A DNA stretch of 64,000 bases from Rhodospirillales bacterium 24-66-33 (lineage in GTDB: Bacteria > Pseudomonadota > Alphaproteobacteria > Reyranellales > Reyranellaceae): contig NCHQ01000029.1 in assembly GCA_002281855.1 (NCBI GenBank), positions 53,164 to 117,163 on the forward strand. The letters run 5' to 3'. Shown here piece after piece: positions 34,353-43,011 of the stretch. A program made the translations under genes and the position numbers. Under the pieces are notes generated by a model. That model was not told where the DNA came from. It made no database searches and saw nothing but the letters and a program-made list of their open reading frames with translations. Position 1 is the first letter of the stretch; each line of letters begins with the position of its first letter.

Positions 34353-34514
34353 CCTCACCCTGAGGAGCGCTCCGCGGGAGCGCGTCTCGAAGGGGGGGAC
34401 GCGCACCTTGCCTGTTGCCCATCCTTCGAGACGCGCCGCTTCGCGGCGCTCCTCAGGATGAGGCAAGTGCTTGAATCGATTCAATTCATTTCCGGCCAGA
34501 CTCTCAGGATGAGG
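34353..34514. repeat. REP-like intergenic palindromic repeat, inverted pair plus fragment
   Basis: A copy beginning CCTCACCCTGAGGAGCGC at 34353 and ending CGTCTCGAAGG is followed by an inverted copy at 34420-34463 containing ATCCTTCGAGACGCGCCG and ending in CTCCTCAGGATGAGG. A short third piece (CTCAGGATGAGG) follows at about 34503-34514. Each copy holds a G+C-rich hairpin (GCGCCGC...GCGGCGC). This family of repeats is widespread between genes in Bradyrhizobium-like and related alphaproteobacteria. It fills most of the space between the TetR and VOC genes and can fold as one large cruciform. Confidence 0.8.
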
Positions 34515-34542
34515 TGACGCGGGGCAATTCCGAGCCGAGAAG

Positions 34543-34989
34543 CTACGCCGTCTTCACGCGGCTCTTCAGGCGGCAGCGGCATTTGTCGAACTGGTGGAGC
34601 TCCACCATGTTGCCGCACGGATCGTTGAGGAAGAGCTGCTCGGCGTCGGGGCCCGTGGCGCCCTTGAGCGACCAGTAGTCCGCACCGAGCCGGTCGAGCT
34701 CGGCCTTGGTCTCGACGATGTTCTCGACGGCCAGCGCCACGTGCGGCACGGTCGGATCCTTGCCCGGCCCTTGCGCGAAACGCGACGGCAGGTCGCCGCC
34801 GATCAGGTGGATCTGTCCCACCTCGCCGATGTTGATCCACATGCCGGGAATGCCCGGAATCTTGGGCCGACCCGTGTCATGCTCGAGACCGAGCACGCCC
34901 TTGTAGAAACTCTTGAGGTCTTCGATCGTCTTGTCGTCGGCGTCGATCCGCACGCCCTGATGATGAAGTTCGAGCACCTTGATCGCCAT
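34543..34989 (-). CDS. VOC-superfamily (glyoxalase-like) protein
   Basis: A 148-residue protein starts at MAIKVLELHHQGVRID with GGGAGGAGCAGAG before the ATG. It has the two beta-alpha-beta-beta-beta modules of the fold, with metal-ligand candidates in LHHQGVRI, VPHVALAVEN and NMVELHQF. It may be a dioxygenase, isomerase or lyase. It is divergent from the monooxygenase-transporter operon and shares palindromic operators with it, suggesting that both serve one catabolic pathway. Confidence 0.88.
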   Translation of the reverse strand: MAIKVLELHHQGVRIDADDKTIEDLKSFYKGVLGLEHDTGRPKIPGIPGMWINIGEVGQIHLIGGDLPSRFAQGPGKDPTVPHVALAVENIVETKAELDRLGADYWSLKGATGPDAEQLFLNDPCGNMVELHQFDKCRCRLKSRVKTA

Positions 34990-35024
34990 CTCTGCTCCTC
35001 CCGAGCGCTGTCTGATTGACGCGA

Positions 35025-35080
35025 AGTATCGTGATCGCGCACGACATGGTCAATCGACCAACAAATTAGGTCGCTTGACC
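35025..35080. promoter_or_regulatory. divergent promoter with two GGTC-N4-GACC operators
   Basis: Two palindromes of the form GGTC-N4-GACC lie at 35048-35059 and 35069-35080, exactly 21 bp apart, two helical turns. For the minus-strand VOC gene the first palindrome contains the -35 (TTGACC, 35053-35048), with a 17-bp spacer to a -10 GATACT (35030-35025). For the plus-strand operon the second contains a TTGACC (35075-35080) with a weaker -10. One regulator bound at both would silence both directions. The TetR protein at 33625 is a candidate; the site form does not identify the regulator. Confidence 0.65.
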
Positions 35081-35145
35081 TGCAAGCGCGACACAAGCAT
35101 CGTTGCGGCAAGAACAAGCGCCGCGGCGCCGGGAGGAAATTCGAT

Positions 35146-36390
35146 ATGCGGACCAAGCGGGCCGCCGACTGGACACCGTCGGCGACGTTGCCCAACACGC
35201 CGGTCTCTTTCACGGGCGTCACCTATCAAGAGATGCTCGACCGCGCCCGCGCGCTGGTGCCGGCGATCGCCGCGCGCGCCGGGGAATGCGAGAGACTGCG
35301 CCGCCTGCCCGACGACACCGAGCGCGACCTCCACCGCACCGGCCTGTTCCGCATGGTCCAGCCAGCGCGGGTCGGCGGCGCCGATCTCGATGTCGGCATC
35401 CTGGTCGAGACCTGCGCGGAGATCGCGCGTGTGTGCCCCTCGACCGCGTGGAACCTCGGCAATCTCAGCAGCCATCACTGGATGCTGGGCTACTTCCATC
35501 CCGAGGCGCAGGACGAGATCTGGGACGCCTCGCCCGACGTGCTGATCGCCACCTCGCTCGTCTTCCCGGCCGGGCGTGGCCGCAAGGTCGAGGGCGGCTA
35601 CGAGGTCTCGGGCCGCTGGCCGCTCTCCTCCGGCGTCGACAATTCCGACTGGAACATGCTGGGCTTCATGGTGCGCGAGCGCGACGACGGCCCGCCCGTC
35701 GACCAGCGCTTCGCCCTGGTCCACCGCTCGCAGTACGAGATCATCGACACCTGGCATGCCGTCGGTCTGTCTGGCACCGGCTCGAACGACGTCGAGATAA
35801 AGAACCTCTTCGTCCCCGACGTGCGCACGATCTCGGCCTGGACGATGAACGGCAAGGCGCATGCCGGCTCGACGGTCAATCCCTCGCCCCTGTTCCGCCT
35901 GCCCATGCTGGCCCTCGGCCCCTACGTCCTGTCGGGCGTGATGCTGGGCTGCGCGCGCGGCGCCTACGAAACGGTGGTGGGCACGGCCCGCAAGCGCAAC
36001 GCGACCACGACCGGCCAGCCGGTGGGTGCCAGCCAGCCCGTCCAGATCAAGGTCGCCGAGGCGAGCGTCCGCATCGACACGGCCGAGATGCTGATGCGCC
36101 GCGCCTGCGAGCATGCGATGGAAGTGGCGCGCTCCGGCGCCGATGCGGCCCACGAAGACAAGCTGCGCTACCGGCGCGACGCCTTCTTCTCCGCCCGTCT
36201 CTGCCTCGAGGCAGTGGACATCCTGATGGGCATCGCCGGATCGGGCGGTCTCCACCTCGCCGGCCCGGTGCAGCGACTGTTCCGCGATGCGCACGCAGCG
36301 AACGCGCACATCATGTTCTCGACCGACGTTCAGGGTGCATTGTTCGGCCAACACGCACTCGGCATGGCCGGGCCACCGCCGCTGCTCTGA
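35146..36390 (+). CDS. flavin-dependent monooxygenase, acyl-CoA-dehydrogenase fold
   Basis: A 414-residue protein of the group-D flavin monooxygenases related to HsaA, 4-hydroxyphenylacetate hydroxylase C2 and DszC. Seen are ERLRRLPDDTERDLHRTGLFRMVQPARVGG, the WNLGNLSSHHWMLGYF region, GRWPLSSGVDNSDW and HAVGLSGTGSNDVEIKNLFVP. It lacks the catalytic glutamate context of acyl-CoA dehydrogenases and would use reduced FMN or FAD supplied by a separate reductase. GGGAGGAAATTCGAT precedes the ATG. It is first in an operon with a Liv transporter, so its substrate is probably what the transporter imports. Confidence 0.85.
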   Translation: MRTKRAADWTPSATLPNTPVSFTGVTYQEMLDRARALVPAIAARAGECERLRRLPDDTERDLHRTGLFRMVQPARVGGADLDVGILVETCAEIARVCPSTAWNLGNLSSHHWMLGYFHPEAQDEIWDASPDVLIATSLVFPAGRGRKVEGGYEVSGRWPLSSGVDNSDWNMLGFMVRERDDGPPVDQRFALVHRSQYEIIDTWHAVGLSGTGSNDVEIKNLFVPDVRTISAWTMNGKAHAGSTVNPSPLFRLPMLALGPYVLSGVMLGCARGAYETVVGTARKRNATTTGQPVGASQPVQIKVAEASVRIDTAEMLMRRACEHAMEVARSGADAAHEDKLRYRRDAFFSARLCLEAVDILMGIAGSGGLHLAGPVQRLFRDAHAANAHIMFSTDVQGALFGQHALGMAGPPPLL

Positions 36391-36434
36391 AGCAACGACG
36401 CCATAAGAAGATCAACGAGTGGGAGGAAAGAAGA

Positions 36435-37571
36435 ATGTCAGTGTCATCGTTCATCGCGAAGTTGGCCGGCGCCACGGCGCTGGTCGGCCTGTCGGCGCTC
36501 GCCGTCCAGGCCCAGACCTCGGGCGAGCCGGTCAAGATCGGCGCGATCGTCTCGGTCACCGGCGCCGGCGCCGGCCTCGGCGTGCCCGAGCGCAACGGCC
36601 TGCTGCTGGCCGAGAAGGACATCAACGCCAAGGGCGGCATCAAGGGTCGGCCGATCAAGTTCATCGTCGAGGACGACGCGTCCAATCCCGACACCGCGCT
36701 CAGCAAGGCCAACGACCTGATCTTCGGACAGAAGGTCCAGGCGCTGCTCGGCCCCTCCCTCACCGCCAGTACCGTCGCGGTCGGCGGCGTGACCCACGCC
36801 AACAAGATCCCGCAGATCGCCTTCACCGGCATCGGCCCGGCGGTCGAGCGCGAGCGCAAGTGCGTGGCGCACGTGCTGCCGCCGCAGCGGCTCAACGCGA
36901 TGGCGCTGCTGGAATATGCCAAGAGCATCAAGGCCGCGAAGGTCGGCGTGCTGCATGACGCGGGCTACGGCAACGTCGTGATGGCCGAGCTGAAGCCGCT
37001 CGCCGACAAGTACGGCGTGAAGCTGGTCGCGGTCGAGAAGTTCGAGATCGGCGCCACCGACACGACGACGCAGGCCGCCAAGGTCAAGGCCGCCCAGCCC
37101 GATGCGGTGTTCATCATCGCCACCTCGGCGACGCCGTTCCGCAACGTCAAGCAGATCCAGATCGCCCAGCCCGTGATCGCCGCGATCGGCTCCTCGTCCT
37201 ACGAATACGTCAATGCGATGGGACCGGCCGCCGACAACATCGTGATTCCCGAGTTCGTGGTCGGCGAGGATCCGCTGCCGCACCAGAAGGATTTCGTCGA
37301 GCTCTACAAGAAGACCTACAACGCGACGCCGAAGAACTACGAGGCGGCGGCCTGGGACGCGGCCCACATCATCGCCGCAGCCCTCAACAAGGCCGGCGCC
37401 GACGCCACCGGCGAGAAGCTGTGCGACGCCATGAAGGCGCCCTACAGCGGCGTGCTGGCCAACTACAATTTCTCGGCCGACGACATGACGGGCATTCCGA
37501 TCTCGAGCTTCGTCTTCTCGAAGCTGGTCGGCGGCAAGTACACGCGCACGCCCTTCCGCGTCGCCCAGTAG
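36435..37571 (+). CDS. branched-chain-type ABC transporter substrate-binding protein
   Basis: A 378-residue periplasmic protein with a signal peptide (SFIAKLAGATALVGLSALAVQAQ). The mature part begins EPVKIGAIVSVTGAGAGLG and contains the type 1 periplasmic binding fold (NGLLLAEKDINAKGGIKGRPIKFIVEDD). The gene is 44 nt after the monooxygenase. Such proteins bind amino acids, amides, ureas or aromatic acids; the operon context points to an aromatic or carboxylic ligand. A 9-bp-stem hairpin follows the stop. Confidence 0.9.
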   Translation: MSVSSFIAKLAGATALVGLSALAVQAQTSGEPVKIGAIVSVTGAGAGLGVPERNGLLLAEKDINAKGGIKGRPIKFIVEDDASNPDTALSKANDLIFGQKVQALLGPSLTASTVAVGGVTHANKIPQIAFTGIGPAVERERKCVAHVLPPQRLNAMALLEYAKSIKAAKVGVLHDAGYGNVVMAELKPLADKYGVKLVAVEKFEIGATDTTTQAAKVKAAQPDAVFIIATSATPFRNVKQIQIAQPVIAAIGSSSYEYVNAMGPAADNIVIPEFVVGEDPLPHQKDFVELYKKTYNATPKNYEAAAWDAAHIIAAALNKAGADATGEKLCDAMKAPYSGVLANYNFSADDMTGIPISSFVFSKLVGGKYTRTPFRVAQ

Positions 37572-37580
37572 CGGTCCCGG

Positions 37581-37612
37581 CGGCGCAGGCCTCTCAGCGG
37601 AGTCCTGCGCCG
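37581..37612 (+). promoter_or_regulatory. intercistronic hairpin after the binding-protein gene
   Basis: CGGCGCAGG (37581-37589) and CCTGCGCCG (37604-37612) form a perfect 9-bp stem around a 14-nt loop, 10 nt after the stop codon and before the permease gene. A short pyrimidine run (CGCCTTCTTG) follows. Such hairpins often protect the 3' end of the binding-protein mRNA or cause partial termination, giving more binding protein than membrane components. Confidence 0.6.
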
Positions 37613-37641
37613 CGCCTTCTTGTCGGCGGAAGCATTCCTTC

Positions 37642-38529
37642 ATGACTCTCAGCCTGGTCCTGCAGGCCCTCTTCGCGGGCGTGACGAACGGTATCGTCTA
37701 CGCGCTCGTCGGCATGGGCCTCTCCGCCATCTTCAAGGGCAGCCGCGTCATCAATGCCATGCAGGGCGAGTTCGCCGTGATCGGCGCCATGACCACCGTG
37801 CTGCTGCTGACCAAGACGGGCTGGCCCTATGCCGCCGCCATCGCCGGCGGCGCCGTCGCGGGCGCCCTGGTCGGTGCCTTCATCGAGGTCGCGTTCGTGC
37901 GCTACATGGCCAAGAAGAATGCGAGCGAGGACAGCTTCCTGCTGCTGACCATCGGTCTCGCCCTCACCCTGTCGGCCAGCGTGCTGTTCTTCATCGGCCG
38001 CGACGGCCACCTGCTGCCGCCGCTCGGCGGCGAGGGCGTGCTGATCATCCTCGACGCCGTCATCCAGTTCCACGCGCTGTGGCTGATCGCCATCGGCATC
38101 GGCGCCACCCTGGCGCTGCGCGCCTTCTACCACCGCACCACGATCGGCCTGTCGATGATGGCGGCCTCGATCGACGCCGACGGCGCGGCCACCACCGGCA
38201 TCAACGTGGCGCGCATGCGCACCTTCACCTTCGTGCTGGGCGGCCTGCTGGGCGCGCTGGGCGGCATCCTGGTGACGCCGCTGATCGGCGTCGACTACCA
38301 GCTCGGTCTCAATCTCACGCTCAAGGGCTTCGCCGCCGCCGTGCTGGGCGGGCTGACCAACCCGCTGGGCGCCGCCGTGGGCGGCCTCACGCTGGGGTTG
38401 GTCGAGTCGCTGGCCATCATCGGCATCTCGTCGAGCTACAAGGACGTCGTCGCCTTCTCCGTGCTCATCATCATCATGATCCTGATGCCGCAGGGCATCC
38501 TCGGCCGTGCCGGCCGCCGGGGAGGCTGA
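37642..38529 (+). CDS. branched-chain-type ABC transporter permease (LivH)
   Basis: A 295-residue inner-membrane protein with about eight predicted hydrophobic segments. The LivH N-terminus (LVLQALFAGVTNGIVYALVGMGLSAIF) and the cytoplasmic EAA-like loop region (GINVARMRTFTFVLGGLLGALGG) are clear. It forms a channel with the LivM-type partner encoded 4 nt downstream. Confidence 0.92.
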   Translation: MTLSLVLQALFAGVTNGIVYALVGMGLSAIFKGSRVINAMQGEFAVIGAMTTVLLLTKTGWPYAAAIAGGAVAGALVGAFIEVAFVRYMAKKNASEDSFLLLTIGLALTLSASVLFFIGRDGHLLPPLGGEGVLIILDAVIQFHALWLIAIGIGATLALRAFYHRTTIGLSMMAASIDADGAATTGINVARMRTFTFVLGGLLGALGGILVTPLIGVDYQLGLNLTLKGFAAAVLGGLTNPLGAAVGGLTLGLVESLAIIGISSSYKDVVAFSVLIIIMILMPQGILGRAGRRGG

Positions 38530-38533
38530 GCCC

Positions 38534-39487
38534 ATGAACCCGCGCACCCTCCTCTGGCTGGCCACGGGCCTCGTCGTCTGGGCCGTGCTGCCCTTCATCG
38601 TGCCGCGCTACATGGCCGACCTGCTGGTGTTCACCGGCATCTACACGGTGGCCGGCCTCGGCATCGGCCTGCTGCTGGGCCATTGCGGCATCGTCAACCT
38701 GGCACAGGCGACCTTCTATGGGCTCGGCGCCTATGCCAGCGCCTACTGCACCGTCATGATGGGCTTGCCCAGCGTCGTGGGCTTCCTGGTCGGCGCCGTC
38801 ATCAGCATGGCGCTGGCCTATGTCATCGGCCGCCCGATCCTGCGCCTCACCGGCTACTTCCTGGCGCTGGGCACCCTGGCCCTCAGCGCCATCGCCAGCG
38901 CGCTGTTCTTCGAATGGGACTGGCTGACCGGCGGCACCCTGGGCATCGGCGGCATCCCCAAGCTCGACCTGTTCGGCTTCCTGCTCGACCGGCCCTCGCG
39001 CTACTACTTCTTCGTCTGGATCGTGGCCTTCGCCTGCATGGCCGTGGCGCGCAACCTGGTCGACAGCCGCACCGGCCTGATGCTGCGGGCCATGCGCGAT
39101 TCCAGCACCGCGGCGGCGGCCCTTTCTGTCGATCTCCAGGCGCTCCGCACCAGGGTGTTCGTCGTCTGCGCCCTGTTCGGCAGCCTGGCCGGCAGCCTGT
39201 TTGCCCACCACGCCTCGTTCGTGAGCACGCAGAGCTTCACCGTCGACCGATCGATCAGCTTCCTGCTGATCCCGGTGATCGGCGGCGCGACCTCGATCCC
39301 CGGCATCGTTGTCGGCGCGCTGTTCGTCACCTTCCTGCCCGAGCTGCTGAGCAAGCTGGGCGACATCCACCAGATCCTGTTCGGCCTGGCGCTGGTCGCC
39401 GTCGTCGTCCTGATGCCCGAGGGGCTGGTCGGCGCCTTCGGCAAGCTGCGGACCCGGCTCGCCAAGCGGGGCAGCGGCCATGGCTGA
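38534..39487 (+). CDS. branched-chain-type ABC transporter permease (LivM)
   Basis: A 317-residue inner-membrane protein starts at MNPRTLLWLA. Hydrophobic segments and the GHCGIVNLAQATFYGLGAYASA motif are typical of LivM. The loop containing MRDSSTAAAALSVDLQALRTRVFVVCALFGSLAGSLF contacts the ATPases. The 3' end overlaps the ATPase gene by 8 nt. Confidence 0.92.
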   Translation: MNPRTLLWLATGLVVWAVLPFIVPRYMADLLVFTGIYTVAGLGIGLLLGHCGIVNLAQATFYGLGAYASAYCTVMMGLPSVVGFLVGAVISMALAYVIGRPILRLTGYFLALGTLALSAIASALFFEWDWLTGGTLGIGGIPKLDLFGFLLDRPSRYYFFVWIVAFACMAVARNLVDSRTGLMLRAMRDSSTAAAALSVDLQALRTRVFVVCALFGSLAGSLFAHHASFVSTQSFTVDRSISFLLIPVIGGATSIPGIVVGALFVTFLPELLSKLGDIHQILFGLALVAVVVLMPEGLVGAFGKLRTRLAKRGSGHG

Positions 39488-40238
39488 GCCCCTCCTCGCC
39501 CTCAAGGAGGTCGGCCATTCGTTCGGCGGACTTTCCGTTCTGCGTTCCGTCACCTTCGACGTGCCCGAAGGCGGCATCATCGGTCTCATCGGGCCCAACG
39601 GCTCGGGCAAGACCACCTTGTTCAACATCGTGACCGGCTACATCCGCCCGCTCGCCGGCACCGTCACCTATCGCGGCGCCGTGCTGGGGCGCGACACGAT
39701 CCAGCAGCGCGGCCTGCAGGGGCTCGTGCGCACCTTCCAGACGCCGCAGGTCTTCGAGCAGATGACCGTGCTGGAGAACGTCATGGTCGGCTGCACCAAG
39801 CTGACGCGCACCACCATGCTGCAGGACCTGTTGCGCACCCCGGCCGCGCGCGGCCAGATGCGCGAGATCCGCGACCGGGCGGAGGCGGCCTGCGAACGCT
39901 TCCACCTCACGGCGTTGCGCGACCTGCCGGCCGCCAGCCTGACTGCGGGCCAGCGCCGCATCCTCGAGATCGCCCGTGCCGTGGCCGGCGAGCCGCGCCT
40001 GCTGCTCCTCGACGAGCCCTCCTCGGGCCTCAACGTCCAGGAGATCGACGATCTGCGCGACTGGATCGTCCGGCTGAACCAGGAAGGCATCACCATCCTC
40101 CTCGTCTCGCACGACATGGGGCTGATGACCGTCGCCCGCACCGTGCACACGCTCTATTTCGGCGAGATCATCGCCAGCGGCGACATGGCCGCCATCCAGC
40201 GCGACCCGCGGGTCCGCGAAGTCTATCTCGGGGTCTGA
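39480..40238 (+). CDS. ABC transporter ATPase (LivG)
   Basis: A 252-residue ATPase with Walker A GPNGSGKTT, a LivG-type insertion (RTFQTPQVFEQMTVLENVMVG), signature LTAGQRRILEIARA and Walker B LLLLDEPSSGL. In the signature the usual LSGG is replaced by LTAG. It starts inside the end of the permease gene. Confidence 0.93.
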   Translation: MAEPLLALKEVGHSFGGLSVLRSVTFDVPEGGIIGLIGPNGSGKTTLFNIVTGYIRPLAGTVTYRGAVLGRDTIQQRGLQGLVRTFQTPQVFEQMTVLENVMVGCTKLTRTTMLQDLLRTPAARGQMREIRDRAEAACERFHLTALRDLPAASLTAGQRRILEIARAVAGEPRLLLLDEPSSGLNVQEIDDLRDWIVRLNQEGITILLVSHDMGLMTVARTVHTLYFGEIIASGDMAAIQRDPRVREVYLGV

Positions 40239-40241
40239 ACC

Positions 40242-40958
40242 GTGCTGGAAGTGACCTCCGTCTCCGCCGGCTACGGCGCCCTCACCGTCCTGCGCGATGT
40301 CTCCCTCAAGGTCGGCGACGGCGAGGCCGTGGCCCTGGTCGGCGCCAACGGCGCGGGCAAGACCACCCTCGTCCGCACCGTCTGCGGCCTGCTGCGCGCC
40401 CGCGGCGGCCGCATCGTCAAGAACGGCACCGACATCACCGCCACGCCCGCGCACGACCTGGCCAAACACGGGCTGGCCGTGGTGCTGGAGAACCGGCGAC
40501 TGTTCGGCGAACTGTCGGTGCGCGAGAACCTGATCCTGGCCGAGACGGTCGGCCGCAAGGTCCGCGGCGCCGACCTGCGCTTCTCGTGGGACGAAGTGAC
40601 GGACCTGTTCCCGGTCGTGAAGGAACGCATGGCCTCGCCGGTCGAGCTGCTGAGCGGCGGCCAGCAGCAGATGGTGGCGATCGCGCGCGCACTGCTGCTC
40701 CAGCCCGATCTGCTGATCATGGACGAGCCCTCGACCGGCCTCGCCCCCAAGGTCGTGAAGGACATCCTGCTGGTCATCAAGGCGCTGCGCGAGCGCGGCA
40801 TGGGCCTCTTGCTGATCGAGCAGAATGTCGGCATCGCCTCGGAGATCACCGACCGCGCCTATGTCATGTCGGTCGGCAGCATCGTCCACGAGATCGGCCC
40901 CGGCGAATGGCAGTCCTTCCTCACCGACGAGCGTCTGGTGAAGGCCTATCTCGGCTGA
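40242..40958 (+). CDS. ABC transporter ATPase (LivF)
   Basis: A 238-residue ATPase starts at GTG 40242, 3 nt after the LivG stop. It has Walker A GANGAGKTT, signature LLSGGQQQMVAIARAL, Walker B LLIMDEPSTGLAP and switch LLLIEQNVG. It completes the Liv transporter and is the last gene of the operon. It is convergent with the DUF2786 gene with 11 bp between stops. Confidence 0.93.
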   Translation: MLEVTSVSAGYGALTVLRDVSLKVGDGEAVALVGANGAGKTTLVRTVCGLLRARGGRIVKNGTDITATPAHDLAKHGLAVVLENRRLFGELSVRENLILAETVGRKVRGADLRFSWDEVTDLFPVVKERMASPVELLSGGQQQMVAIARALLLQPDLLIMDEPSTGLAPKVVKDILLVIKALRERGMGLLLIEQNVGIASEITDRAYVMSVGSIVHEIGPGEWQSFLTDERLVKAYLG

Positions 40959-40969
40959 CCCGTCGGCCG

Positions 40970-41686
40970 CTACTTCCGGCGGATCGCCGGATTGAGCGGC
41001 ACGGCGCCGCCCGCGGCGCCGCCGGCATCATAGGCGTCGGGCGAGATGAAGCGCCCCGGCCCGGCCTCGACGGTGCGCAGTTTCAGGCCGAGCTTCGCCA
41101 GTTCGCTCTCGACCACCGCGGCCTTCAGCACGACCAACCCGCGGCCGCTGCTCTGGATCACGCCATCGCGCTCCGCCTTCATCGCCACCAGCCGGTCGGC
41201 GATGGACGCGCACATGCCCAGAGTGAAGGACGCGTTGGCGAGATGCCGCTCCTGGTGGCGGAAGCGCTTGTAGTCGGCCGACACCTTGTAGCGGCCGAGT
41301 TCGGCCCGGACAGCGCCGTCGATCAGCTCGGTCAGGTAGTGCGCCACCTCGACATCGGCGGGCAGGCCGAAGAAGACGTAGCGCGCCTCGCCGGCCGCGT
41401 TCTTCTCGCGCCAGACGCGGCAATCGCAGAAGGCGGCGATGGCGCCGATGCATTCGTCGATCGGGATGCGCTTCTTGAGATGAGTTTCGTAGACCCGCTC
41501 CTCGCACTGGCTCTCGCGAATCTCGACATCGCTCAAGGATAGCTCGTAGCGGTCGAGCAGCTCGGCCACCTTGGCCGCCGCCGCCAGCGCCTCGCCCTCG
41601 GTGCAGCCATTGTCGATCGTCTTGGCGCGCAACGCCTGGATGCGGCCCCGGAGCTTGTCGAAGGCCGAAGAGTCTACCGTCGTCAC
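40970..41686 (-). CDS. DUF2786 domain protein
   Basis: A 238-residue protein. The N-terminal 50 residues (FDKLRGRIQALRAKTIDNGCTEGEALAAAAKVAELLDRYELS) are DUF2786, and the following region (ECIGAIAAFCDCRVWREKN...YVFFGLPADVEVAHYLTELID) is the associated DUF7168-like fold. The function is unknown; related proteins occur in phages and chromosomes. The ATG overlaps the end of the small membrane protein gene by 4 nt. Confidence 0.85.
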   Translation of the reverse strand: MTTVDSSAFDKLRGRIQALRAKTIDNGCTEGEALAAAAKVAELLDRYELSLSDVEIRESQCEERVYETHLKKRIPIDECIGAIAAFCDCRVWREKNAAGEARYVFFGLPADVEVAHYLTELIDGAVRAELGRYKVSADYKRFRHQERHLANASFTLGMCASIADRLVAMKAERDGVIQSSGRGLVVLKAAVVESELAKLGLKLRTVEAGPGRFISPDAYDAGGAAGGAVPLNPAIRRK

Positions 41687-41955
41687 GGCCGCACGACAGG
41701 TGGCGAGGGCGGCGTCGCGCGCTTGGCGCGGAAATGACGGTAGAGGGCGAAGGCGACGCCGATCGCCAGGCCCGGCAGAGCCGAGAAAATGCCCATGGAC
41801 GCCGCGCCCATCTCACAGCCGCCCGAGTCGCCCGGCGTCCCGCAGCTTGGATCGAAGAGGTGTGCGAGGGTCAGCACCGTGATCGTCACGACGATGGGAG
41901 TCACGATCAGGCCCAGCAGGCCGAAACCAAGGATCCGTCCGATGAGTCCGGCCAT
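41683..41955 (-). CDS. small membrane protein
   Basis: A 90-residue protein with two predicted membrane helices (RILGFGLLGLIVTPIVVTITVLTLAHLF and MGIFSALPGLAIGVAFALYRHF), a Cys-containing loop (DPSCGTPGDSGGCEMG) between them and a basic proline-rich tail. The two loop cysteines could form a disulfide if the loop is periplasmic. The start shares one base with the VOC stop and the end overlaps the DUF2786 gene. Not recognised. Confidence 0.75.
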   Translation of the reverse strand: MAGLIGRILGFGLLGLIVTPIVVTITVLTLAHLFDPSCGTPGDSGGCEMGAASMGIFSALPGLAIGVAFALYRHFRAKRATPPSPPVVRP

Positions 41956-42914
41956 CAGCCGGCCACCCGGCGCGCGGCTTCCTCGAAGCGCTTGCGGCGC
42001 ATCTCGACTCGCGGGTCGTCCATATCGGGGGCCTTCGGCTCGGGGACCCAGCCGTCGCGGCCGGGCACATAACTGCGATTGGTCTGCAGCGGATTGCGGT
42101 TGACCAGAGGTCGCGCATGCATCGGATGGCGCAGGCTGCGCACCTCGTGTTCGATCTCGAACAGCGCCTTGCCGGTGGCCGGCTCGGCGATGTGCTGGAA
42201 GCGGTACTGGTGCTGGTTGCTCTCCTCGGTCAGCAGGCCGCGCTCGACCAAGCCCCGATAAGGTCCGGAGAAATTCGCGACATAGACCTGGATGTGATGC
42301 CCGTCATAGGCCTCGGTTGCGGCATCGGTTTCGCGGAAGATCAGCTCCTGCCCGATGCCCACCGAGACGTGTGCGGCCGTCCCGGCGCCCGCCCTCTCCA
42401 CGCGCGCGGCGGTCGAGAAGACCTCGCGATAGAAGCCGGCGATCCCACCGGCCGTCCCGGGCGGCACGTCGAACTCGACATAGGCCATGCCCAGCACCAT
42501 CCCGTCGAAGCGCGCCGACGGCTCGAGACAGAGGATGCGGTTTCCCCAGGGACAGGTTGTCTCGACATGGTCTTCGCGCTCGGCGAAGGCGAAATGCGTG
42601 TCGCCCAGCAGGCCCTTCACCCGGTCGAGCCGTTGCAGCAGCGCCTCGCGGTCGGGGGTCACGAGGCCCACCCGTCCGCGCAGCCGTTGCGCCCGGGCCA
42701 TCGTCGGCAGGTGGAACTGGCTCCGCCCGACATTGACCCACATATTGTCGATGCCAGTCATCATGTAGGGATCGCGCGTCAAGCCGAGGCCGCTGATGTA
42801 GAAGACCGTGGCCAGCCCCTGGTCGGCGACCCCGAGATTGACGTGCTCCAGCGCCACGACGTTGCCCACGTCCTCGGCGCTGCGGTCGTACTGTCTGACA
42901 CCTGGCTCGTTCAT
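41955..42914 (-). CDS. two-domain VOC-superfamily protein
   Basis: A 319-residue protein starts at MNEPGVRQY with AGGAGGG upstream. It contains two VOC modules: VVALEHVNLGVADQGLATVFYISGLGLT near 20-47 and MAYVEFDVPPGTAGGIAGFYREVFST near 150. The arrangement resembles extradiol-type dioxygenases and related proteins, but the metal ligands are not all clear. No reaction can be assigned. It is translationally coupled to the small membrane protein. Confidence 0.8.
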   Translation of the reverse strand: MNEPGVRQYDRSAEDVGNVVALEHVNLGVADQGLATVFYISGLGLTRDPYMMTGIDNMWVNVGRSQFHLPTMARAQRLRGRVGLVTPDREALLQRLDRVKGLLGDTHFAFAEREDHVETTCPWGNRILCLEPSARFDGMVLGMAYVEFDVPPGTAGGIAGFYREVFSTAARVERAGAGTAAHVSVGIGQELIFRETDAATEAYDGHHIQVYVANFSGPYRGLVERGLLTEESNQHQYRFQHIAEPATGKALFEIEHEVRSLRHPMHARPLVNRNPLQTNRSYVPGRDGWVPEPKAPDMDDPRVEMRRKRFEEAARRVAG

Positions 42915-43011
42915 GGCCTGCCCTCCTGCACCGGTCACGAGTATAGGGGCCGGAGGGCGTTCCCGACAGAAGGCAGGCTGAGCGACGCCAAACCTCAGGA
43001 GAGGCCAGACG

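Noticed and set aside
35103..37571. An 822-codon frame that would fuse an Arg-rich N-terminus to the substrate-binding protein
   Set aside because: The first 440 codons are a shadow of the monooxygenase gene. The binding protein has its own ATG at 36435 with GGGAGGAAAG and a signal peptide.
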